Shown: positions 21,251-32,629 of the stretch, piece by piece
How the letters are laid out: every line of letters starts with the position of its first letter
How positions within the stretch are numbered: the stretch's first letter is position 1
NCBI GenBank assembly: GCA_010093485.1
Contig: MU001498.1
Span: 177,697-241,696, forward strand
Source of the DNA: Karstenula rhodostoma CBS 690.94
Taxonomy: Eukaryota > Ascomycota > Dothideomycetes > Pleosporales > Didymosphaeriaceae
Direction of reading: 5' to 3'
Length of the DNA stretch: 64,000 nucleotides
The notes under the pieces: generated by a model
Databases searched by the model: none
What the model was told of the DNA's origin: nothing
Seen by the model: only the letters and a program-made list of their open reading frames with translations
Position numbers and translations under genes: made by a program

Positions 21251-22936
21251 TCAGTTCTCGAATCGCTCAAAAACTGTTGTCTCTACGAGTTCATCCCCAC
21301 CCTCGTTATTTCCATAGTATTCAATAAGATCCGAACCGTTATATGCTCCAATCTTCTGAAATTGTCCATTCAGCTCACGGTCAGGTCGCCATGCCCCTGT
21401 TTTCCACCATATTCGTCTCATAGATGAGACTTCGCCAGGCTCGCCCTCGAACCCTTGAGTCCCAGACGCTGCATAGGCTATGCCCCACCCAGAACGCCTC
21501 TTGAAACTCCGTGTAGTGATTTGAAGCAAATCTACCTCCTCGACATCATGGGGATTCCATAGCAAGGTTGTCCACAACGAGTATCTCCTCAGTCTACTCA
21601 TCTGCTCTGCGGTCTTCACAAAAGCCGTAAGAAATGGCAAGAGAAATCGCTCTAATGGTGAGACGCGGAAGCATGCGCTCACGCCTCCGTCTTCATCGTA
21701 ACCTGCTTCGGAAGTCCAGAGATCCCAGTCACGGTCATCATCGTTATCAGCGAGCGGAGGATACATTTCCGTAGTGACCGCGTAGGGTGACGTCTGAGAT
21801 CCTTCACCCTCAGGCCCTTGGAAATACCATGTTCCAGCTGGAGAAGCATTATGAAAATACACGTGGAGGTCCTCAAGATTTGGCCAGGATGGGGCGTCAG
21901 CGGCAGGCTCTAAGGGCCAGAAAAGTGTGCTATCTGATAGTACACGCAAATTGAGGCGCCGGTGTTGATGCGCAAAGGCCCTGAGAGCCGAGCTGAATGG
22001 GTCGCCTCGAGACGATGGAAGGATAAGGTTCGGTAGGTTACCGCGTTGATCGGTTTCCTCACTGTGGTCGAGTGGGCAAAGGAAATTCAAAGAAGCGTTG
22101 CGTAGGGACTTTGGCAGAGTAGCAGTCGCCAATGCTTCAGCAAAGTGATGCCGGGAGTCCCGTCTTGGTCCTTCGTAGTTTTGGTAATAATGCGCTATCG
22201 CTGCTGATCGGGACGATGGCGTCCATTCATCACCTCCGCCTACCCAACTAAGATTCTCCAGCTCGGGCATCCTGGTAATCAAGTCACAAATCAAGCGGAG
22301 ATCAAGCTTGCATACCACCGTATCTATTTCATCGTGGTCGATGGGATCCTGCTGGTCCCCTCCTTCAACTCGAAGAGAGCGAATGCATCTGAGGGTAGGT
22401 AAAGAAACCGGACGGAGAAGATGGGTGCGCCAGCTAGTATAGCGGCGATGTAAGCAGATCTCTGTGTCGACATGACGGTCAGGCGCGACTATTGTAAGCG
22501 CGATACGCCCCGGACCGTGGCCCTGTTCCCTAGCAGCATCCTCGAATCTTTTGAGCGTTTCAAAAAGAAAGAGAACGTGCTTCGTAAAGAATTCGTCATT
22601 TGCGTCTAACTCTTCCTGTGACTCGCGACAAGCGAGTTCCTCAAGTGATACAACCACATCTTTCGTTTTTCTCCTCTTTCTGACACGCAGATCTGGCAGC
22701 TCGGTGTAGAGGACGACATCGCGCAAATAACTGAAGCGTCTAGGATGCTCGCTGAATGTATTGAGCAGTTGTTTTTTAGATTCGTCCCCAGAATGGAGAG
22801 CGAAGCTATTATAAGCTTGACAGTGACGTTCAGCAGCGAGCTGAAACTGGTACGATACTGTGAGGGTATTGCTTAGGTCGCCAGGGTCGAGGAAACTGCT
22901 GATCCTGTCGATCAATTCTTGTGGTAGATTGTCCAT
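21251..22936 (-). CDS. F-box protein
   Basis: Single exon, 561 aa from the ATG at 22936. The frame is open upstream but the F-box begins right at this Met: MDNLPQELIDRISSFLDPGDLSNTLTVSY matches the L-P-x-E-L/I consensus with two helices. The rest is leucine-spaced but divergent (LRRYSLWTTLLW, LPNLILPSS, LENLSWVGG), as in fungal F-box proteins with weak LRR-like tails. A KRRKTK basic patch lies near residue 85. By family it should bind Skp1 and bring an unknown substrate to an SCF ubiquitin ligase. No break seen. Confidence 0.85.
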   Translation of the reverse strand: MDNLPQELIDRISSFLDPGDLSNTLTVSYQFQLAAERHCQAYNSFALHSGDESKKQLLNTFSEHPRRFSYLRDVVLYTELPDLRVRKRRKTKDVVVSLEELACRESQEELDANDEFFTKHVLFLFETLKRFEDAAREQGHGPGRIALTIVAPDRHVDTEICLHRRYTSWRTHLLRPVSLPTLRCIRSLRVEGGDQQDPIDHDEIDTVVCKLDLRLICDLITRMPELENLSWVGGGDEWTPSSRSAAIAHYYQNYEGPRRDSRHHFAEALATATLPKSLRNASLNFLCPLDHSEETDQRGNLPNLILPSSRGDPFSSALRAFAHQHRRLNLRVLSDSTLFWPLEPAADAPSWPNLEDLHVYFHNASPAGTWYFQGPEGEGSQTSPYAVTTEMYPPLADNDDDRDWDLWTSEAGYDEDGGVSACFRVSPLERFLLPFLTAFVKTAEQMSRLRRYSLWTTLLWNPHDVEEVDLLQITTRSFKRRSGWGIAYAASGTQGFEGEPGEVSSMRRIWWKTGAWRPDRELNGQFQKIGAYNGSDLIEYYGNNEGGDELVETTVFERFEN

Positions 22937-23689
22937 TCCGAATTCGTTGAATGTATCGGTGATTTCAAGGTGCAAACAGCACTTATATAATGCCTTGTGA
23001 CAGGTGTGCGGCAGTCGGTCGCGTGTGTTTGATGGAGAGTTGAAATAGAAGCCCGACTCGATGTGAGGTCGGGGCCTGGGCTGAGGTAAGCTTACGTGCG
23101 GACCCCTTCGCCTTGGGTTGACTGAGAGCTGGATACTGCACAGTTTCACAAAGAAAACATCGATTTCCAAAAACAAAAATTTCAGGCCACCGGCTGTAAG
23201 CAAACTGCCACTACAATCCCGCATACATTGACCGCAACCATTCCAGGGTTTTTAGCACTAAAGATTTATTCATGAAATAAAACAAACAAAGATAGTCACT
23301 CCGCCTATATATAACAAAACAAGCGTTGCTACTGGTATCGCACAAAAGGTATGAATCTCAATACCATTGAAAATGTTGAATGTATACATGACAAGGGAAA
23401 CATAAACTTCCGAAAGCAACCTTCTTGCCCCGGACTTGGCTTCCCTCATTGCACGCTTCACTCACACTCACCATCAACCTCACTACAAGGTCCTACCTCC
23501 GCTCTTCCAGAGAAATCTTGACGCCAATACTAGAAGATACCTTTTACCAAGGCCTCGCCCAAGTTCTCGTGCCCTTCCATGCAATAAGCAACTTACTGTA
23601 GCTATCACACAAGTCGATCTTGTCTGCGTTCCGATGATGCTTATACTGTTGTTGCATTCTTTTGGTACAATACGTTGTCCTGAACTGGA
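22937..23689. other. Intergenic
   Basis: Promoter side of the F-box gene and downstream side of the chitinase relic. The F-box frame is open for another 96 codons upstream of its ATG but lacks homology features. Nothing else supported. Confidence 0.35.
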
Positions 23690-24599
23690 TTATCCAGCGC
23701 TGGACGAAGCATTCTGCTTAGCATTTGCTTTAATAAAGGCTTGGTCCATATACGTGTCCCATAGCGCAGCGAGGTTACCAATAGTTGGATCCCACTGATG
23801 AAATCCTGCCGGTTGGTGCTGTGGAAGTGCTGCGTCAAGCTCGGCAAGTTTATCGTGTATACGGGTTTTCTGGACCACGAGCAGATTTCCGGTGCGCGCA
23901 TCTGTCAGATACTTTCGTGCTCCAACCATCCAGCGGAGGCGTAATATCACCATGCGGGGGTTGGTGCGCATGTATTGATTCATCCCCGGAGCCCTTGTAC
24001 TACCGGACGCTGCATAGATCTGATTTTCGTTCCACAGCTGCAAGATGTCATATAAGCGTATTACGGAACCTCTTATCGACGTGGATACTTACGTTGGCTT
24101 TGGCTGGCGCATTGATATCACTTTGAAGTAGCACGAACTCGTGGCTGTGTGCCTGATTGTTGCTAGGATAGACGCTTGCTAGGTGCTCTACTGGATTCAT
24201 CGTAGCACCATTGTTGATAGCGAACCTATACTGGCTCGCCTGGTTGTTATCCGTGTGGAGATCCCAGTATTTGATGACATATTTGCAAAAGGAAAGTTGC
24301 TGGTTTGATGTCGTCGCCGGATCCTGGAACTGCGTGCCCAATCTTTGATAGCGCGCATTCAACCAGTCGATAAAGCCTGTAACACTCTGCCATTCAAGGA
24401 CATGTTCGGTTTCGCCTACCCGTTGTGGCTCATATCGACTGTTAGCCGGCCACTGATAACCTTTGCAGTTGAACGGGTCTGTGAATCCGTAGTATCTGGC
24501 ATTTGGGTATATAGCGCAAATATACCGGCAGATAATCGCGGGGCAGCCATAGTCTGTCCATCGATAGACGGCACCACAACATGGATCAGCCCGACATAA
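23690..24599 (-). pseudogene. C-terminal part of a class V (killer-toxin-like) chitinase
   Basis: Reading leftward from about 24599, two exons (intron near 24083-24044, donor GTAAGT) code about 290 residues: a Cys-rich start (CRADPCCG, GCPAIICRYICA), then FTDPFNCKGYQWPAN, HVLEWQSVTGFIDWLN, FVLLQSDINAPAKAN, VGARKYLTDARTGNLL and LAELDAALPQHQ. This order matches the long C-terminal region of fungal class V killer-toxin-like GH18 chitinases. No GH18 catalytic DxxDxDxE, LysM or chitin-binding part precedes it: upstream sequence has no frame and the next gene begins within 250 bp. It is therefore a 5'-truncated relic, although the retained frame is free of stops, so loss may be recent or part of the gene may be expressed. 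Confidence 0.65.
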
Positions 24600-24847
24600 C
24601 TGAAACCATATTGCAGAGTTGACCCAGCAAAGCGATAGGATAATATGCTAGATCATGGCATGGTCATCTTGTGTGACCCAAGCAAACATCGGATTCACAT
24701 TGACAATTTGCGCGCAATTTGATGAGCATTTCAAATCGACTCTATCCAAAAACACTACAAAGTATGAATATCAATAATCCTTAAACCTAGAAGACAATAA
24801 TACAATAGTGAAACACAGAAAGAAACCATAAATACGCAACGATATGC

Positions 24848-26854
24848 TTACGCGGTAAAGGTTAGGCTGCGCTTGCTGTCGAAGGCTGCTGGAGTAGGAG
24901 TGATCTCGGCGCGTGCCGTGTTGCGTCTTGTGGTGGTGCGAGCGCGAGCCTTGGAAGAGGTGGTTGCTGAATGACCATCTGTGGCCGTGGGCTTAGCTAT
25001 AGCATCCCCAAGGTCGAGCGTGGCTCCAAGAGTAGCCTCGATTGTGGCTGCAGACTCAGAAGTCTCTGTTGGTTCTTCTTCCGTAGGCTCAGGTTCTTCC
25101 TCGTCAACCAGCTCTTCCTCATCAACCATTTCCTCGCTATCGAGATTTTCGCTATCCAGATCTTCGCTGTTCGTGTCCTCGCTATCCGTGTCCTCGCTAT
25201 CCGTGTCCTCGCTATCCGTGTCCTCGCTATCCAGATCCTCGTTGTCTAGATCCTCGCTATCTGTTTCCTCGCTGTCCAGCTCCTCGTTATCCGTGTCCTC
25301 GCTGTCCAGATCCTCGCTTTCTAGATCCTCGCTTTCTAGATCCTCGCTATCTGTTTCATCATCTATCTCTTCATCACCTGCCTCTTCATCACCTATCTCT
25401 CCATCATCACTCTCTTCATCATCAACTTCATCAGTAGGCCCATCCGTCGGGATCGGCTCGGAGTCTTCAGTCTCAGTCGGCGTAGCTTTTCCAGTCTTGG
25501 AAGGCGTCGCACTCTCAGTCGCAGAAGCAGAGGTTGCAGTGGGCTCAGGCTCCTTCAAGTCATCCTCGGCTCTCTGTTCACGCTCTTTCTTTTCCTGCTC
25601 TTCCTTCTCCGGGTTCTGTTTCCACTCTGCGAGCTTCGCCTCTAATACTGCAGGACCAGACTGCCCTTCCTTGTAGCTGATGCACTTGTTCTCGTTCTTG
25701 GACCAAGCGACACCCTTGACTGTTCCTGCTTCATGGTAGGTCCAAGTCCGGCCGCTCTGGAGCTCGAGTTCGATCTGCAGGTCATCAGCTGTGCATTTAT
25801 GATGGGAATGGAAGAACTTGACTGACTGTGCTGCCATAATCCAAGTCGTATTTCCCGCTGAAAGCCAACGCCTCGCAGTAGATGGCCTCTCCCTTGGGGA
25901 TGTTACCGCTCACCGAGAAGAAGAGCTCCGTCTGATATCCATGTTAGCTAGCTGCATCTTAAAGAGTACCAAGGCAGCTCTTACAGTATCTGAACCCTCC
26001 TCGGTGTTCTCCCAGGTGCTCTGAGTCTCCCAGTGGAACTCAGTTGTGATACTCCCGCCCAAGCCTATCGCTGGCAGCCCAAAATCAATGCTGGCACCGA
26101 CAGAGCCACCAAAGGTCTTGGAAGATGTCCTTGTGGTCGACCAGCTCCGCGTCTTCTCAATCCTTCTGTCGACCTGGTATGTCATATTCTCACCTGTCCA
26201 GTTTTCCTGCGCAAATGAGTCGACAGCCTCAGGCTTTTGGTTCTTGAGCGCTTCGTTGTTGCCATTAACGCTGTCCTCGTTGAGGGCGAAGTCGTTCACA
26301 TTTCGATTCCTGATGGCCGAGTCCAACATCAGGAAGCCAATCGAGTCGATGCTGCCGCCGTGGCGCCCATAGGCTCCCATAATGATTCCTGCGCCCCTGA
26401 CAACTGGACTGTCGTAGCCCTGAGTCTTCGGCGGGACAGTACCAATCCGCCACGGATCTCTGTTGGTGATCTTGATTTCGATGGCAGCTACACGCCTCAC
26501 GTTGGATCTGCCGTTGGGCCATATAGTGATGGATTCAACCGTGTCCGTCGTCGTGTCCCATGAGAGCCATTCCTTCTTGCCTCCCGTCATCTGACCGAGT
26601 CGCTCCGGAGAAACTCCGTTCGTGTATTGGAATTCGAGACCGTTGACGCTGTCGCCGTTGGCCCAGCCTTGGATACCATTGATGGCGGCACCATCTTTCC
26701 ACTTGGTGGCACAAAATTCGCCACCAGTATCATATCCAACCGGGTTCGAATTCCAAGGTCCACCGCCATCGCAATCGCCGACGGCTTGGGTACGTCCCAC
26801 AAAAGCTGCAATCGCAGCAATAGTCGAAAGTGTCGACTTCTGCGAGAACTTCAT
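24848..26854 (-). CDS. Secreted jacalin-lectin/aerolysin-type protein with acidic repeat tail
   Basis: Exon 1 (26854-25985) codes a signal peptide (MKFSQKSTLSTIAAIAAFVGRTQA), a jacalin-like lectin domain of about 140 residues (ending GGSIDSIGFLML) and the start of an ETX/MTX2-aerolysin-type pore-forming domain (WSTTRTSSKTFGGSVGAS, FHWETQSTWENTEEG). A clean intron (25984-25932) leads to an exon that continues this domain with an IPKGEAIYCEA stretch. Near 25820-25827 the open frame ends and the rest of the domain (DDLQIELELQSGRTWTYHE) continues in another frame, followed by a Glu/Asp/Ser repeat tail to 24848. The frame change lies at a tandem 4-bp duplication. A 49-nt intron (GTAACA..TTTCAG) could also bridge the frames, but would remove conserved sequence. 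By family: binds glycans and may permeabilise membranes of competitors or predators. Either a recently broken gene, an alternative splice form, or a sequence error. Confidence 0.7.
25125..25360. repeat. 15-bp SED(T/L)D-coding repeat
   Basis: About fifteen copies of a 15-bp unit (TCCTCGCTATCCGTG and variants on the plus strand) code S-E-D-[TL]-[DE] pentapeptides on the minus strand. The central copies are nearly identical, so the array is probably length-variable. Confidence 0.85.
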
Positions 26855-29267
26855 TGTGGCGATCTACGTCTGCCCAATCGACAAATATTATATGAAAGGG
26901 AATATAAAGGTGCTGGTGAAGTAAAGAATGGAAGCCAAGAATCCTGGCAGAAAAGAGTGTACTACGACAAAGTCGTGAAGAAACGAGTGGGAAAGACAAA
27001 AGTAACCAGCTTATTGGGTGGTACGCAGGGCGCTCATAGTACATCTTATACATACCTATCCCGTCTTTGGATGCTTACAGTCGATGGGGCGAGTCCGCGA
27101 AAACCTCAGCCCTGCCGGGCCAATTTCCGGAGCTCTCCATTGTGAGAATATGGTGTTACGGAGCCAAGCAGCGAATGAGGACTTGCGCAGTGCTGAGTAC
27201 AAGTGGGGGCGACGGTTCGTGCCAAGAGTCCGTCGCTTGCCGCGTTTCCGCGATGCCTCTCCGACCAGTTCCAAAGCCCGGCGCCAGCCATTGGAGGCAA
27301 GCTTGATTACTCCATCATCCCGCCACTGATAGGAATGGAAAAACACGAAACGCGCAGCTGGTGTTCGGAGCAGGTTGCGGCGGCGCAAGCGGGCGGAACC
27401 ATGTACTCTTCGCACATACCGCAGGTCGCCTCTACCGATGGCATAACATCGCCGCTGCTCTGCTGCGATTATCCGGATTAGTTGTCGCATATCCTCGCTG
27501 ATACATTAGCCCGACAGAGATCCCCTCTTTCGCACATCTCAGTTCAGTGCTGTTAGCTGTAAGCGGCTAGGTAGGTTGGATGTAAGATAACGAATTTCCG
27601 AGGATACTTGGGTACTAAAGACTTGCCAGGTCTGAAGTCTATCACGACTCGGGGATTGTAGTGCAATACTGTGCATATTTTTATCCGGTATGTGAGTATC
27701 CTCTCACTACAGGAAAGTAGTAAAAGTCGAAATTTTGGAAGGTTGACAATATTGGTAAGATGTAATTTCCACCCGCCTCCATGCAATACTCACACCTTGA
27801 ATGGTAAAGATAAAGTTGATGGACAAGGAGCGATCGTGCCGTGGAACCATTCCTACTCACATCGTGCAGTCAACATCGGTAGTGCCATGTCCCGCTAGAT
27901 CGTAGCTACCTGATGGTATGTATGACTTAGGGGAATGGAGGGTTGAAAGGAGAGCAAGAAGGCTGAACTTACTACTTAGGCCGTTCACCCTCGTATACGG
28001 AGGCTTGGGGTTGGAATGGCTGTAGGCGCTCTTCCCCAGCAAGGCTCGGAAGTTTGACAGGTTAATCCCACGTTATATGTTATCAAGTCACCACTCGTCG
28101 ACAACTTAACCAGCTCGCCGCTGTAGAAGCTGTTATTTCCCTCTCTCCAAGCGATACCAAGTCTGTGGAAAAAAACACATCGTAGTCCGCGCACGTGTAG
28201 CGGGCAAAGAGTCCGGATGCAAAAAAGAGGGTGATTCTCATCGCGTCTGTGCCTCGCCAACCACAGACGGTAAAAGTACAGTTGCGGCGCATAGGTGCTA
28301 TAAATACCCGTGACCGGACTTAGTAACGAGTTGTCTGTACGATCTAGGCACTTCGGTCTGGGATCATTATTGCCCTTAAAGGCATGGCGTAGGATTGGCG
28401 CTGCAGGGATCTAACGCATTGTGGATAAGCGAGCGTGTGTAAGTTGGCGACGCTGCCGACCCCGACAGAGACAATGAGATTGGGAGGAATTTCTGTAGTT
28501 GGGTACCTGGTGCTTGATTTCTGTACAGTACATTCGCCACAGTCTGTACACGAAGTATCGGGATTTATCTCAACTTCGAAGCAGTTCCATTCTATTAACT
28601 AGAGTTTGCGCAACCTCTCCTGATCAGGAATACCTTACTTGATCTCGAAAATTCGATATCACTAGCACTGAAGGCGGGATCGGCCAAGCATGGCAAATCA
28701 CAACCATACAATGTCGCATTCGATCCCTGGCGCAGACCAGTCCACGCTCTCTTATGCGGATGACTGTAGGAAATCACAAGATTATGTGAGGAGTCAGAGT
28801 TGGGCGACCTGGCAATCCAGAGCCCAATATCATCTCAAAGCGCGACAAGGCTACCAATGTAGCCGCCAGTCGGTTCGAGGACACGAAACTGGACAACACT
28901 CTGCTACAAACCATATTTAAGAGAAACTTTGCTGTTGAAAACAGACGACTGGGTCCATGAAACGTTTCATCGGCCGCTGCAAAGGCTATTGACAGCAGCC
29001 TCGCATAGTCAACACAGCAGCAGCTTAGAAATTAATCACAGACAGATCCTGTCCTTGAAGACCAGTAGCTTTGGCGTTCGAACTTTTCTTGCGCAGAAAC
29101 AGCTCTTGCGCAAGTGGCACGAGTTCTGGAGCTGGGATATGTGACGCAAGCCTCGTTGACTTCACCGCTACCCATACAGTCGCCCTTGAGGTGTTGTTCT
29201 CAACGGTTGGTAGGTCGACTAGTAGATCCAGTGGGTGGCGGTTCTCAGGGGTGTTGTGCAGTATTGT
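26855..29267. other. Gene-poor stretch
   Basis: About 2.4 kb without a gene I can support. A minus-strand region at 27985-28292 has two overlapping frames that look mildly protein-like (GLFARYTCADYDVFFST and GIAWREGNNSFYSGELVKL) around a TTTCCACAG acceptor-like site, and could be a small secreted protein in two exons. A basic minus-strand frame at 27056-27490 shows nothing recognisable. No RNA gene or repeat seen. Confidence 0.35.
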
Positions 29268-29861
29268 CTAAGCCATCGTGACAAAGATGACCTTGGAGTA
29301 CCGTACCAGCACTCCGAACTTGTCGTCGTCAGGCAAGTTCGGGAGGTTTCCCTTGTGCCATATCTCAGGGATGTTGATGGCCGTGCGAAGTGGTGCCCAA
29401 AGGGCGTAGAATGTGTCCTGCACGAAGTACGGGACGACCATTGGTGCGAAGGATGCAAGACTGTCATAGTCGTAGACAGTCCGGTTCGTAGATGCGTGTC
29501 TCCTGGTGATATCCAAGAAGCTGCCCCATATCTAGAAGTGTTTAGTCCGGAACATAGAGATACTCCCAAAAAGTGTAGGGGTACTTACGTAGGCGCTGAG
29601 GACTTGGTTCCCAAAGATGTGCTTTCGATAGTGCTGGCCATAGTTTTATATCTTTACTTTACCTTGGCCAATCTCGCAACCGGATGGAGTAATTAAAGAG
29701 ACAAGGCTGGTGTAACTCGCAAAGGTAACATCAAGGGTGACGAAATAGATAATGGCGGCTAGTCGTGCCTCGAGGGAGACGCCGACTTGTGAGGTGGCAC
29801 CGGGCTCTGCATGCGGGAAAGCTGGCGTTGGAACGATGACCAAAAAGCCGTATCCCGACAC
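29268..29861 (-). CDS. Unrecognised protein, probably incomplete at the N-terminus
   Basis: Three pieces read leftward: SGYGFLVIVPTPAFPH to ITPSGCEIGQ (one long hydrophobic stretch, AAIIYFVTLDVTFASYTSLV), then QHYRKHIFGNQVLSAY before a GTAAGT..TTCTAG intron (about 29588-29532), then IWGSFLDITRRHASTNRTVY to KVIFVTMA. The joined reading is free of stops between 29861 and 29268 if a short intron lies near 29650. There is no ATG at the left edge; the frame begins after an acceptor-like CCCTAG, so an upstream exon is missing or lost. The hydrophobic segment suggests a membrane protein. I do not recognise the family, and it may be a relic. Confidence 0.35.
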
Positions 29862-30185
29862 TAGATCTAGGGCTTATCAGAAACAAGCAGGCAGACTGTT
29901 TGCGCCTTCACGCGGAGATCAGTAGAGGCCCGATGACCTCGACTGGCTGGTTGGCTTCATTTCCTTTTTCGGCCGTGCCACCGAACGCTCCTGCCCCGCA
30001 AGCTCTCACCACGCGCTCGGACTCTGCCCCTCGCCCTCTCACCTTGAGCTTTAAAAACACCTTTCTCCCTCATGTGCCCCGCTTCCTCGTTATACCTTGA
30101 CTGTTCGTCTGCCCTCTTTCAATTCTTCTAGACACATTCGTTACCATATCCAAGCACTGAGACGCTGCCGTATTGGCCATCAACT

Positions 30186-31984
30186 ATGCGACTTCTACTG
30201 TCTCTCCTCGCGGCCATCTCAGTCACTTCCGCCGCTGTGGTGCGCCGGGATGTGGACGCGACGGACAATGTGGAAGTCACCAATAGCCTGTCCGACACTC
30301 CCGCTGCTGCTCCGTTGGCCACTCTGAAGGAGGCCATTTCTGATCAATCAGATTTCGAAGAACCCTCGATCAGCGCTCGAGACAACAACGATGTCGTCGA
30401 GCTTTTTGTCAAGAAGGGTAACAAGGGTCAGTACTACTACTACTCAATTCAAAACACCGACAACTTTGTTTGCAAAAACTATGTGCGCCTGGTCTCCGAG
30501 ATGATTCTCTCTGTTCGACAAAAGGTTCCTTCGCAGAAGGAGGGTCACCACGTCAGCTGCGACTACTACGCAGAGCCGGATTGCGGGACCGCTACAGGCA
30601 AAATGACGCAAACGGACGATTGGAAACAACCAGATCTCTCGTACCTATCTCGTAGAGCTCCTGGTGATGCCGAAGTTCTCGGTAGTTGGGCAGACCACAT
30701 TCGCAGTGTACAATGTTTCTGGGTCCGCAGCGCCGCACGAAGGACCGAGGAAACGGGGTCCTTGCTCGGCTCCAATAGAGTGGTGGATACCCCTGATACT
30801 GCTCCAGTGACTGCTCTGACGCAGTTTAATGGTGATGATCCCGTAAGTCTGGACGACTTATATAGGTCCAAGGAGTCTAATCAGCTTAGGTCGAGCTCCA
30901 CTCAAAGAAGGAGTACAATGGAGACTACCACTACTACTCGGTCAAGGACGTCACCATCTACTTTTGCAAGAACATTGGACGCAAGTAAGTTCCGGGCTTA
31001 CGACTTACGTGTGAACGTCTTTGTTCAATCGCTGACGCTGCTGAATAGGGGGAAAGAACGCATTCTCTCAGCCCGGCAGAAGACACCCCCTTACCTTAGC
31101 CACATGAGCTGCGATTACTACGCGTAAGTCAACCACAGCCTTTCGCGTAGGCTGAAAACAGTATTCACAACTTTAGGGAGCCGGATTGCGGAACCGCTCA
31201 GGGTAAATTGACACGAACGGATAACTGGGAACAACCAGATCTCGCGCAAGAACCTCGTAAGGTTGGTGACACACTTCTGGGTACCTGGGAAGATCGAATT
31301 CGCAGTGTGCAGTGTTTCTGGGTCCGCGCCAAAGCACGAACCACCGAAGAGATGGTGTCCTTGCTCGAGTCAACGAACGCGCACGAAGACGTTCTCGATA
31401 CCTCTGACGGACCGGCACTTTTCGACGAGACACCGATTGCGAAGGATCTAGAACTGCGCGATGCGTCGACCCATAACAATGATCGCTTGGTGAGTGCGGC
31501 CACTCTGATCCATTACCGTCGAAGCGCATCTGGGCACCCGTACTGACGAATGCAGACCCGACTCTACGCTGGAGATCACTATTTTGGCGACGTCATAGCA
31601 TACGCCACACAGCAGGATGCTGAACGTGAATACTGCATCAAGACAAAGCTGAAGTAGGCTTCCTTCCACCGGTGGGTCATTTTCTTGACTGACCCTGTAA
31701 ATAGAAAAGGTGTGTTCATCCGATCAATTCAGCAGTACAAAGACAGCGAAGATAGCTGGTTCGTTTGCTGGTACCACGAGTAAGTGTCCACGAGGTCCGG
31801 TCCATGTTCCCTGCTAACCGCTCAAAGCGACGACAACTGCAACAGCAAGTGGAACCCGAACGGCGTATTCCCAGCGTTCTACCTGGAGCGCGATGCGTCG
31901 ATCGAAACGAACTTTGCGTACAAGATCATGAGCTTTAGGTGCCGTTATGCCGACCCCGGCAAGCGAGCTGCTGTTTCTAGCTGA
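30186..31984 (+). CDS. Secreted three-module cysteine-patterned protein
   Basis: Seven exons (30186-30842, 30890-30984, 31049-31123, 31177-31489, 31556-31653, 31705-31779, 31828-31984) give 489 aa. A signal peptide (MRLLLSLLAAISVTSA) and an RR site precede three homologous modules of 110-150 residues. Each has four cysteines in the same order: FVCKN / FCKN / YCIK, then SCDYYAEPDCG / SCDYYAEPDCG / VCWYHDDDNCN, and finally SVQCFWVR / SVQCFWVR / SFRCRYAD, with I-x-S before the last Cys. Modules 1 and 2 are close, module 3 diverged. Modules 2 and 3 carry introns at the same three places; module 1 has none. No catalytic motif or known family recognised. Secretion, even cysteines and modular repeats fit an effector-like or cell-surface role, which is inference. 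Confidence 0.72.
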
Positions 31985-32629
31985 TTGGCTAGATGATCGT
32001 CAGCCACACCAGGGCAAGAAGTGTTGGTGACAGGGGGTATGGAAACCTGGCAATGCAGTTCTGGTCTATCGACTAGCTTGTCGCGGCGTTATGTTGCGGC
32101 TCATGCAAAGAATCAAGCGTTCTACATAGATGGATGACACTGGAAGAGTGTATGCTAGGTAACAATCAACCGGCTGATACTTTTCGTTCCGTATCATCAT
32201 GTCTTCGGCGCCAGAGGATCTTCGGAACAAACAGCAACGGCTGGGTTTTGTACCAATTCGTTGATAGGCGCGACCTCTCCGGTTGATCGCTTCTCGCGGT
32301 CCATGGATTAATCCAGTTCACAAGGAGGATAGGGCTTCCGACATCGTCATCTCCAACCAAAGTAGAGTTGATCACGTGATGATCCATCTTCATCGTCTGC
32401 TACTTGGATGCACCTCGCCCAGCTTACCTTTCAAGTCGACACGAAGTCGAAACCTACAGGCCATTTCACATTACCCCGCATTAACAAAGAACCAACGCCC
32501 TCCCCGATGGAAGCACCGACGACGATCAGGGTGTTAGTAACTGCGCTAACCACTTTGAGCTCTGAATAGTGAACATATATGGAAGTGCTCTGTTTCTGTA
32601 CTTCAGTCCACTGCTGATTGTCGACCAAC
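31985..32629. other. Intergenic between two co-directed genes
   Basis: 3' region of the modular secreted protein and upstream region of the UstYa-like gene. No other gene or repeat seen. Confidence 0.4.

Noticed and set aside
24981..25676. Plus-strand Ser-rich frame
   Set aside because: Antisense shadow of the acidic repeat tail; it is only S/L/V periodic.
24848..25837. Separate gene for the acidic repeat protein starting at MAAQSVKFF
   Set aside because: The first 45 residues continue the aerolysin-type domain of the upstream frame, so an independent gene is less likely than one interrupted or spliced gene.
27056..27490. Arg-rich minus-strand frame
   Set aside because: Composition reflects G/C-rich non-coding sequence; no domain or splice support.
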